Shown one piece after another: positions 1 through 7,547 of a DNA stretch of 22,030 bases. How positions within the stretch are numbered: the stretch's first letter is position 1; each line of letters opens with the position of its first letter. Below the pieces are notes generated by a model, which searched no databases, had not been told where the DNA came from, and saw only the letters and a program-made list of their open reading frames with translations. Source of the stretch: Pelargonium cotyledonis (taxonomy: Eukaryota > Streptophyta > Magnoliopsida > Geraniales > Geraniaceae); the NCBI GenBank assembly GCA_036897625.1, contig JAYMTA010001067.1:1-22030 (forward strand), read 5' to 3'. Made by a program: the position numbers and the translations under genes.

Positions 1-49
1 AAGTGACCGCGAAGAGCGGTGACGAGGCTCTGCCGCCTCCGAAAAACAT
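1..49 (-). CDS. Possible 5' end of a leftward gene running off the left edge (unidentified)
   Basis: An ATG on the minus strand at 49-47 opens sixteen codons that stay open to the window edge (reads M-F-F-G-G-G-R-A-S-S-P-L-F-A-V-T). The segment is clearly GC-richer than the AT-rich spacer beginning near 190, and the DNA upstream of this ATG (plus positions 60-120) holds promoter-like motifs. That combination suggests the first coding exon of a leftward gene. I do not recognise the family from sixteen residues. A 144-codon open frame also exists on the plus strand here, but it runs into homopolymer DNA and does not look like a protein. Confidence 0.3.
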   Translation of the reverse strand, partial: MFFGGGRASSPLFAVT

Positions 50-180
50 CAGTTCACACACGTTGACGTGTCAGAGCAGCGACGTTCTCGTATCGCCACG
101 AGATCTTAAACCCTATGTTTCGACTCTTGGCACGCACGAGCACGAGCACGAGCACGACCTTTCTCCATTTGCGAAGCCGC
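50..180 (-). promoter_or_regulatory. Putative leader/promoter of the left-edge gene with a telo-box
   Basis: The plus strand reads AAACCCTA at 108-115, a telo-box, an element often found near the start of plant housekeeping and ribosomal genes. TGACGTGTCA at 64-73 contains both a TGACG core and an ACGTGTC (ABRE/G-box-like) core. No convincing TATA box was seen. The assignment depends on a leftward gene truly starting at position 49. Confidence 0.3.
131..158. repeat. Short GCACGA/CACGAG hexamer microsatellite
   Basis: About four copies of the hexamer CACGAG lie in tandem just upstream of the putative left-edge gene. A CAACCAACCAACC run follows at about 185-200. Both look like simple sequence with no coding role. 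Confidence 0.6.
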
Positions 181-295
181 CTCGAACCAACCAACCAACC
201 TCAACCGCTTTTATTTATTTTATTCTTTTTATTATTTTATTTTATACTTTTTGCTTCACTAAAAAAAAATTATGTTGTCATTCTATCCTCATTTT

Positions 296-376
296 GATTT
301 CAAGGGAAAACAAAGTATTGATTTTTTTAAACCAGCTTATACCAAAAAAGATAAGCTGGTTTCCTATCTTGAAATC
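296..376. repeat. Nested inverted repeat (foldback)
   Basis: Two sets of perfect inverted arms are nested. The outer pair is GATTTCAAG (296-304) with CTTGAAATC (368-376); the inner pair is AAACCAGCTTAT (329-340) with ATAAGCTGGTTT (351-362) around a 10-nt loop. The left arm carries about 19 more unpaired bases than the right. It could be a tiny MITE remnant or a structured RNA; no target-site duplication was identified. Confidence 0.6.
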
Positions 377-1630
377 TCAGTTCAGTATCTCTCTCGAAAG
401 AAGAAGAAAAAAAAAAAATCTCAAATCTTATTTTTGAAATTGTGAGTGTATGTATATATATGGAAGAATATATTATTTTGAGTGATAGTTAGTGACATAC
501 TGAGTATTATATATAAAAAATAGTATTTTAGTCCAGTTTTACTTGGGTTTTAATTTTTGAGTAACTCTATTAATTAACTAATATATATAAAGTTGTACCT
601 TAACAGTACAGTTGTCACAAGTTTAGAATTTTGAGTTTTTTTTTTCTTTTATTCATTTGTTTGGTTTGAATTTTTTTCTTTTTTATAACTGCTGATTTTT
701 ATTCTCCTCCACTAAGTTCAGTTTATTTTTTTTAACTCCTTTTCATTTACGGTTTTTTTTTTATTTAATTAATTTTCAAAAGCAAGCAATTCACTTTTTT
801 TTTTCTTTTCATCCTCAACCAAATATGGAAAATTCAGAGAAAAGGTGGACTTCTCCTCAATGTATATTTCACTTGCCACAACATCGGATTTCAACCCAAA
901 TCAAATGACGTTCGTTTACATACGTGGAGTTTTGCCAAATCAGTAAATTTATACTTGCAGGATATAAAGTTTTTTTTTTTTTTTTTTTTATTTTGAAGAT
1001 TGGTGTGATACTGTGTTCTTAACTCAATTTGACCAGTAGATGTTATGGTTTCTTTCTTTCTTTCTTCTGTTTGGATTGAAGGATGCTTCAGTTTACGCTT
1101 GTGAATATTGACTGTGTTGTAACAATGATTTGTAGTTATATTTTGTATTGTATAAAATTATAATTTTCCATGAAATCTTAACATTTGTTAAGGTGTTATG
1201 ATGGGGTTAATTTTTTCAAATGGTTTGTTTTTATCCCTGGACTTCCTTTAAAAGCTACAGATTTGCTGCAAAAGTTTCTGACCTGAACAAGGTATATATG
1301 AAAACAGGTATTTGGTCTTTCGTTGACTAAAAAAATCTCCTTCTGTTTTTATCATTCAGATAACTGCGTCCGATTGCATTGTTTATTCTTTGTCTTATGT
1401 GTATAGGCAAGCCATTTGAACGATCTATACTACTATGGAGATAATTAGATAAATGGAATAACAATGCTTCTTGGTATAAACAAAGTACTTGAACTAATAG
1501 TGTCATTTAATTAGAAAAAAAAATTAACACCAATATTGTTTTTATATTTTTTATTTTCTATAGTTTTGGAATGAAAATTGTCCAGTAGAACAATCAAGAT
1601 TTTTGTATTGACCCACATGAATAATTGGCA

Positions 1631-1715
1631 AAATAATCTTTTTTTTAATGCAAAATAATTAGTTTTTCAAAAACAGAATAGATTATTTCGATTCTTTTAA
1701 AAAAAAAGATTATTT
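1631..1715. repeat. Imperfect inverted repeat in AT-rich spacer
   Basis: AAATAATCTTTTTTTTAA at 1631-1648 pairs with a near-perfect reverse complement at about 1697-1715 (one extra A), with a spacer of about 48 bp. The arms are low-complexity, so chance is a real possibility. Confidence 0.35.
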
Positions 1716-1803
1716 AGATATTCATAAATTAATAAAATTCTATTTACATTTTATTAAATTTATCTCATATTTAAATTCATAATAGATTTGTGAAAATAAC
1801 AAA

Positions 1804-1981
1804 ATTAGACCGTTGATATTTTATTTTGTTATCTCATATTAACAAAAATAACAAAATTGATAACTTGAAAATGCCATGTGTCATTAAATTGAGAATTCAA
1901 TATTTTAATTGAAATGACACTTGTCAGACAATGGGAGTGTGACTTCTCCTTAACATACATATATATATATTAGACCGTTGA
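1804..1981. repeat. 152-bp segment bounded by a 13-bp direct repeat, with an internal palindrome
   Basis: ATTAGACCGTTGA occurs at 1804-1816 and again at 1969-1981. Between them lies an imperfect hairpin (GTGTCATT at 1878-1885 with AATGACAC at 1913-1920, plus an inner ATTGA/TCAAT pair) and a terminal AT run. The arrangement resembles a small non-autonomous element with a target-site duplication, but no family was recognised and neither RNA polymerase III boxes nor terminal inverted repeats were found. Confidence 0.35.
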
Positions 1982-2419
1982 CTATTTTTCATGAAAAATT
2001 GGAAAAAAATTATACTACATGAACTTGTACAAGAAAACTATCAACAATGAAAAACTTACTGACATTTCGCACGATTACAGAAAACGAAATAAAAATATAA
2101 CAAAATGACGAAAGGGTGAAGTAACAACGTAATCATTAAGATAAAAATGAAAAAAAAAAAAAGGCTTTAATATTTTTTTGCTCGGTCTAGAAAATTATGA
2201 ATAATTTGATATCAAGTTAATGCAATTTGTGCATTAATTATGCATGTTTTAAAAGGAATTTGTTTTTTGAAAAACTAAGGAAATTAATTACTGGTGTTTA
2301 TTTGAATTAAAAAATAATTAGTGGTATTTATTTTAGCTTTGGTAAAAGACAAATTGGGTCCAACGTGCGTTGACACGCGCACCCCATCGTTATTTCCACG
2401 CACCACTCAAATATTTTGC

Positions 2420-2579
2420 TGTTAAACAATCGATCACAATCTTCTCTCCCCGCCTCGCCTCGCCTCGCCTCGTCTCTTCTCTCACCGGCGCTCTCCGATA
2501 CCCCTTAAGCTCCCCATTTTATGCTTCAAATCCACATCGACTAGGCCACGGGCTAATCCTATTCAATCCAAATTCTGAG
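2420..2579 (+). promoter_or_regulatory. Probable promoter-proximal region and non-coding exon 1 of the HGGG zinc-finger gene
   Basis: Four tandem CGCCT pentamers at 2451-2470, followed by CGTCTCTTCTCTC, form a pyrimidine-rich patch of the kind seen near plant transcription starts. The GC-rich stretch ends at a good donor, GAG followed by GTAATT at 2580. A matching acceptor (TGGTCTACAG) ends at 4505. No TATA box is obvious. The exact transcription start is unknown. Confidence 0.5.
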
Positions 2580-4505
2580 GTAATTTTCTCTTCTTATTCT
2601 GATTTTAACTTCAAATCGTTACTTTTCATCTCAAATCTTCGAGGATTTCAGTTAGTTTTGTTTGGTATTCGTTTAACTCTGGATTTCTAGAGTCTGGAAA
2701 TCAATCCATTTTGAGTTCACACGACTCAGCCGCGTTTGGTTGCCAGTAAAATTGATGAATTGTGCCTGAAATTCTCAGTGTTTTTCGTTTTCCTGGACTT
2801 CTGAGAGTGGTAGAGTGCACTTTATGGCTTTTCCGAATCGGGAATCTGTGAAATTATTCTTTCTTCTGTTTTCTTAGCAACCAAACAAAGTCTTGAGGTT
2901 GCAGAGTTTTGTCTTTTCTGCTGAATTCGTTAGCCAGCTTGTTCTAATTGTTTTGATTGATATTGTGAAGCATATGGTTTGATTTTAGACTCCCTTTTTT
3001 CGTTTCTCAAATCTGTTTAACATGTTATCCTTGTACTCTGTGTTAAGTTTATACCTTCCCCTGTAATTTAAAATCCTTATAGCTAGATCAATTAATCTAA
3101 TTTCTATTTTTGTTTAATCAAATTCACAAGCTTTTGCTTTATTCACTGATTGAATCTGTAATCGCCGAAGCTTGTTTTGTCATGAATCTGTTTGTTCCTA
3201 CTTCGAGAGATACATATGATTTGTTATGGACTTGTAGATATAGATGCGTTTGAAATTACTTAATACAATGATGTATCCATTGATTTCTAGATTTAACCTT
3301 TAACTGGTTGATGGGATTATGAGCTGAAGGAATAATATGATGACTCATGGAGAGTTTTTTTCCCCTCCTATAAATGAAATAATGTTGTTTCAATTGAGCC
3401 TAGCAGTTGCTGCAGGTCTAGTTCAACTGACATGGTTTTCAAAATGATTAGATAGACATTGATGTGTCAGTTATATTTATTTTTATGTTTTTGTAAGCCA
3501 AGGGTAAATGAAGATACGATGGAATATTTGCCATATTTTTTAAGGTACGATTTCAACTAGATTGCCTATGATTCTTGCAAATCTGGTGTGATCTGGCTCC
3601 TGTCCTGAGAATATGCACTTTGTCAGTTCAAACTTTGATGCATTTGGCAGTCTTGGCATCTGATTTTGTGAAGAAAATTTTCGGCTTTTAGAGCTAAAGT
3701 AGTTTTGCTTATTGCCACACAGCCACAGTATGTTTCTTGTTAAGAAAAAGTTGAAATTAAGGTCTTCAAATTCCTCTGTTATATATCCTCAAACTCTAAA
3801 AACTGTCTTTCCTTTTTTACCATACATTTTCATCTGTCAACCAACCCAGCAAATAATCTATTTTGAAAATATATATAATGCCATTTCCTTTTCTCCTCCT
3901 AGATAGCCAGTGCCTGATCTATTCTTTCTGTTACCTGGAGTAATTAGGAAGGCTTACATAGCATTCTCATATCATAAATTTTTAGTTTACACACTCAATT
4001 CAATATTGTAGACGACTAGACTAGAGACTGAACCTCCAGTTGTTTCTGAACTTTTTTACTGGATGTACTGTTGGTAGATCCTGTTTTCCTCTCTAATTAA
4101 TTCTTTTTAAATTTCATCGTGAGATCTTACCATGAACTCTTCCTATTCCTATCTACTGTTTATATTAATCTCCGACATTCTTTGCCTATCCAATCTATTT
4201 CTTGTGGCTTCGAACTGTCGTATTTTTGGCAATTCTCATTATACAAGCGTGTCCAAGTTTCAGCTTTATCATCTTTCTTAGCTGAACATAGTAAAGAATT
4301 GTTTGATTTGATCTTTAGAAAGAATAAATGCATCTTATCTGCAGGACACATTGTTATGTCTCCTATTAAGGATTTGAACATAAATGAAAAATAAAAGAGC
4401 TGATCTTTTTCTCTGTCAAATTGTCTTACTGTTATGCTACTTTTGAGTACTATATGTTTTGGCTACAATTTCTTGGTCTGGCTAATTGCGTGATTTGGTC
4501 TACAG
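2580..4505 (+). other. Long 5'-leader intron of the zinc-finger gene
   Basis: This 1.9 kb segment is T-rich, starts with GTAATTTT and ends with TGGTCTACAG. It contains no convincing ORF; the open frames at 3712-3906 and 4119-4394 have no recognisable content. A long first intron in the leader is common for plant regulators and often raises expression. The borders are inferred from splice consensus only. Confidence 0.5.
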
Positions 4506-4506
4506 G

Positions 4507-4572
4507 ATGGTTAATGGCCATGTCGTGAACAAATCAGGTGTCCTCAGATCCATCTTTACTTGCAGCAACTAA
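4507..4572 (+). other. Upstream ORF (21 codons) in leader exon 2
   Basis: The ATG lies one base after the inferred acceptor at 4505/4506. The frame reads 21 residues beginning MVNGHVVNK and ends at TAA (4570-4572), well before the main start. If the exon is transcribed as inferred, this short ORF would be met first by scanning ribosomes and could dampen translation of the main frame. Confidence 0.4.
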
Positions 4573-4670
4573 TCAGCCCTTAAATTGGAATAAATTCGTT
4601 TCAACATGGATCGGTGCGATACCTCGGGATTTGTTAGTGGGGGTGGTATGTACTCTTACAGAGACGTTTT

Positions 4671-4754
4671 GTAAGTAATTGTACTTAACCCGGAAGTCAG
4701 GCAGACTGTCACTTACAATTGAGATTAGGTTTGGATATCAGTATCACGCTTCAG
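4671..4754 (+). other. Predicted 84-nt leader intron next to the zinc-finger start codon
   Basis: The donor is GTAAGT at 4671, the acceptor is CGCTTCAG ending at 4754, and a good branch-like ACTTAAC sits just inside. Unspliced RNA would have an upstream ORF from ATG 4606 that stops at TAA 4672-4674. Splicing removes that stop and joins TT|G so that ATG 4606 reads straight into the main frame, adding 25 residues before the conserved methionine at 4765. Confidence 0.45.
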
Positions 4755-4764
4755 GTATTGCTTC

Positions 4765-6804
4765 ATGGACAACAGGTTCCAGAACTTGGGTTTTGCTGCT
4801 AAATATTCTTCAAATGCCTTCAGAGTTCTGGGTAATTCATTGGAGATTGGTGGAGCTGGAGCTGTTTACCGCACAGATACAGTCTTGCGACTTGATTCTC
4901 CCGGTTCTCCAATTCCTTGCTTGTCCACATCTAAGGGAGTCAAACGAAAGTGGAGTTTAATTGATGCATCAATGGACCGACAAGTTGGTTCTTCACTGTC
5001 TCTTGGGCTAGGTCGATCTTCAAGTTCCTCAGATAGCAAGGGGAGTTCAGCAACTGCTTGTACTACTATGTCTTCAGCCAAAGAAACTGATGAGGAGTCC
5101 ACAGTGGACCTTGAACTGGATTTTAGTCTCCATCTTGGCATTGAGAAGATACCCTGTCCAAAGAAACCAGCAAGGTCAAATACAAAAGCCCTGGAATTGC
5201 AACCCAGTGTTGACCTGGAGTTAAGTCTCTCGACTAGGCCATCTGAATCTGATATCACTAGTGTCCATCAGGGTTCCGCTTCTCTTCAATTTGGTGTAGA
5301 TAACCTACTTGCAGTTGGTGGACCCTTCCATGTGGATGAAGGATCAACATCAAGTTGTTTGAGAAAAGGGATTTCTGCTCCACAATTGCAGATTTCAGCA
5401 AATGCTGAACCTAGCTTCTTTTTCAACCAGGTTCCTAGAAACAGTGATCCAATTCTCAACATTCCAGACATCTCATCAAGTGTAATAACAACACCAAAAA
5501 GCTCAGTCACCTGTACTTCTGGGATAACACAACAACGCAGCACAAGTTCAAAGATATGTCAGATTGAGGGATGTGGAAAGGGAGCCAGAGGTGCTTCTGG
5601 CCGTTGTATTTCCCATGGTGGTGGTCGGAGGTGTCAAAAATCTGGATGCCACAAGGGAGCTGAAGGTCGCACTGTGTACTGTAAGGCTCATGGTGGTGGT
5701 CGCCGATGTGAATACCTAGGGTGCACAAAAAGTGCAGAGGGGCGCACTGATTTCTGTATTGCCCACGGTGGTGGCAGGAGATGCAGTCGTGATGGTTGTA
5801 CTCGAGCTGCAAGAGGGAAATCAGGCTTATGCATTAGACATGGTGGTGGTAAGAGATGTCAGAAAGAGAATTGCACTAAGAGTGCCGAAGGCCTCTCTGG
5901 CCTGTGCATATCACATGGAGGTGGCCGTCGATGCCAAGCTATAGGATGCTCAAAAGGCGCACAAGGAAGCACAATGTTCTGCAAGGCCCATGGTGGAGGA
6001 AAGCGGTGCACGGCTTTAGGTTGCACTAAGGGTGCTGAAGGCAGCACTCCTTTTTGCAAGGGACATGGTGGAGGAAAAAGGTGTGCATTTCATGGTGGTG
6101 GAGTCTGCACAAAGAGTGTACATGGAGGGACAAACTTCTGTGTGGCACATGGTGGTGGTAAAAGATGTCAAGTGCCTGATTGTACCAAGAGTGCCAGGGG
6201 AAGGACTGACTTTTGCGTCCGCCATGGTGGTGGAAAAAGGTGCAAGTTTGAAGGTTGTAGCAAGAGTGCTCAAGGCAGCACTGATTTTTGCAAGGCCCAT
6301 GGTGGAGGTAAAAGATGCTCTTGGGGCCATCCTGATTCAGAATATGGCGACCGATCTAGTGACCCATGTAATTCATTTGCACGGGGGAAGAGTGGCCTAT
6401 GTGTGCTCCACAGTGGTCTAGTGCAAGATAAAAGAGTTCATGGTGGTATCACCCTGGGACATGTGGTCCAGGATCCTAAAGTTTCCAAGCCTGAGGAGAT
6501 GAAGGTGGCTGGTGCTGAGGATATGAATGTTGATATCATGAAGATGGATGGAGGTGGAGGAATATTGACTGGCAAACTTTGTTCTGATTTGGACCAACAT
6601 GGAGCCACGAATGTACGACACTTAGTTAGGGAAGGAGGCCGGTCATCTGCTTCAGCTTTTGTTCCGGAAGGTAGGGTACATGGGGGGAGCCTGATGGCGA
6701 TGCTCGCAGGGAGTTCTGGTCTTGGCCCAAGCAGCAGCAAGGGTTTAGTTGGCAATCACTCAGACCCCATGATATCTTATGTTGTGCCTAAACATTGGAT
6801 GTAA
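4765..6804 (+). CDS. HGGG-repeat zinc-finger protein (loricrin-like / 'WRKY19-like' family), putative nuclear regulator
   Basis: This single coding exon encodes 679 aa. The N-terminal opening (MDNRFQNLGF) matches the conserved start of this plant family as I remember it, which is why ATG 4765 was chosen. Residues 76-156 carry three LxLxL-type stretches (78-82, 114-124, 149-156) that resemble EAR repression motifs beside Ser-rich tracts. Residues 265-549 hold eleven tandem units of pattern C-x4-C-x10-C-x2-H followed by GGG(R/K)R; unit 8 has a longer first loop (x7) and unit 11 a much longer one (x16) and no GGG linker. A conserved-looking RVHGGSLMAML block lies near residue 636. Databases often call such proteins 'probable WRKY transcription factor 19', but there is no WRKYGQK domain here. 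Inference: a nuclear zinc-binding protein with possible repressor activity; the biochemical role is not established. Confidence 0.93.
   Translation: MDNRFQNLGFAAKYSSNAFRVLGNSLEIGGAGAVYRTDTVLRLDSPGSPIPCLSTSKGVKRKWSLIDASMDRQVGSSLSLGLGRSSSSSDSKGSSATACTTMSSAKETDEESTVDLELDFSLHLGIEKIPCPKKPARSNTKALELQPSVDLELSLSTRPSESDITSVHQGSASLQFGVDNLLAVGGPFHVDEGSTSSCLRKGISAPQLQISANAEPSFFFNQVPRNSDPILNIPDISSSVITTPKSSVTCTSGITQQRSTSSKICQIEGCGKGARGASGRCISHGGGRRCQKSGCHKGAEGRTVYCKAHGGGRRCEYLGCTKSAEGRTDFCIAHGGGRRCSRDGCTRAARGKSGLCIRHGGGKRCQKENCTKSAEGLSGLCISHGGGRRCQAIGCSKGAQGSTMFCKAHGGGKRCTALGCTKGAEGSTPFCKGHGGGKRCAFHGGGVCTKSVHGGTNFCVAHGGGKRCQVPDCTKSARGRTDFCVRHGGGKRCKFEGCSKSAQGSTDFCKAHGGGKRCSWGHPDSEYGDRSSDPCNSFARGKSGLCVLHSGLVQDKRVHGGITLGHVVQDPKVSKPEEMKVAGAEDMNVDIMKMDGGGGILTGKLCSDLDQHGATNVRHLVREGGRSSASAFVPEGRVHGGSLMAMLAGSSGLGPSSSKGLVGNHSDPMISYVVPKHWM
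5557..6411 (+). repeat. Coding tandem array of eleven CCCH-type HGGG zinc-finger units
   Basis: Seven consecutive 75-bp units are followed by an 84-bp unit (28 aa), two more 75-bp units and one extended unit. Each encodes C-x(4,7,16)-C-x10-C-x2-H, and ten end in the basic glycine linker HGGGRR or HGGGKR. All four putative zinc ligands are kept in every unit, including the two with expanded loops. The linker Gly codons are mostly GGT/GGA, so the DNA is repetitive as well as the protein. Confidence 0.9.
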
Positions 6805-7108
6805 GGTTATGCACCTCCTCTGTTTTCTAGTTGGTCTTAGAGAAGTTTCTGGAGTTTGTCTGCTTGTTGTGTTTAATGTTTTAGTTTCTTTAGTAGTTCT
6901 TAGTGTTCAGGTTGTGAGAACCAGTCATGTGCTTTGATGTCCCTGTATAACTATAGTAGCAAGGGATTGAAAAGTGGGGTGTTTCTAGCTTTTAGGGCTG
7001 GGTCATGGTTATATCCTGTAAATATTTCTTTGTTCTGAAACTTGTTGAATACAGGTATTCTCCTGTAAGGTTGGTCCATTGGCCAGTCTGTTAAGACATT
7101 CTGGGGTT

Positions 7109-7114
7109 AATAAA
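7109..7114 (+). terminator. Poly(A) signal AATAAA of the zinc-finger gene
   Basis: A perfect AATAAA lies 305 nt after the stop codon and is followed by a T/G-rich stretch. It is the best candidate 3'-end signal before the convergent ALMT gene. The 7131-7547 interval then holds only AT-rich DNA, presumably the ALMT 3' UTR and spacer. Confidence 0.5.
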
Positions 7115-7547
7115 GTCTTAAGATTTTGTCAAGTGTTTCTTTTGATGTTTTTTGAATTTGAATACTGACAAGAAAGCCTTGCTCTAATCTACTAAATGGT
7201 GGTGAACATACAATTGGTTCTCTATTTTAGTGTGTTAGCATGATTGTTAAATGAACAGAGTGCTGTAATCCACAAGTTTGAGGCATATCATTGGTTTTGG
7301 TCATTGTGTTATAGTGAGGGTTATGTAATTGATTTTGGTAATCAAGTCAATAGTGTTCATACATAGTTGCAGGGAATTTGGTACACTCAGCTTTAATTTC
7401 TTGTTAAATAAATATATATAACCTTTCTGTAAGTTAAGGGTTAACATTTCAAAATTCCATCCATCTCTCCCTCCTCCCATTTTATAGTATTTTATGTATG
7501 CAATTATCATATTTCAGTAACTGTATGGTGTGTAGCTTTCTTTGTTT

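Larger units (their letters stand above)
181..2400. other. AT-rich intergenic spacer
   Basis: No coding potential is visible on either strand: open frames are short and run through poly-A/T tracts. The spacer contains long T runs (about 968-989), a TTTC tetranucleotide run (about 1051-1067), an AT dinucleotide run (about 1957-1970), and three small repeat structures listed separately. I saw no tRNA gene, transposase or other long repeat. Confidence 0.6.

Noticed and set aside
3-437. 144-codon plus-strand open frame at the left edge
   Set aside because: It runs through simple repeats (HEHEHEH, poly-F/poly-K) and poly-A/T DNA, with no domain-like content.
2370-2690. 106-codon plus-strand open frame over the leader exon
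   Set aside because: It spans the CT-rich leader and the inferred donor at 2580, with no protein-like features and a much better non-coding explanation.
5557-6411. Regular ~75-bp DNA repeat as a CRISPR-like or satellite array
   Set aside because: The repeat lies wholly inside one coding frame, the variation follows codon positions, and the host is a plant nucleus.
4866-6755. Several long open frames in other frames and on the minus strand over the zinc-finger exon
   Set aside because: They are shadows created by the repetitive, stop-poor coding array; composition follows the HGGG codons.
4765-6804. Calling this a true WRKY transcription factor
   Set aside because: No WRKYGQK heptad or WRKY-type zinc finger is present; the database name comes from shared HGGG repeats in WRKY19.
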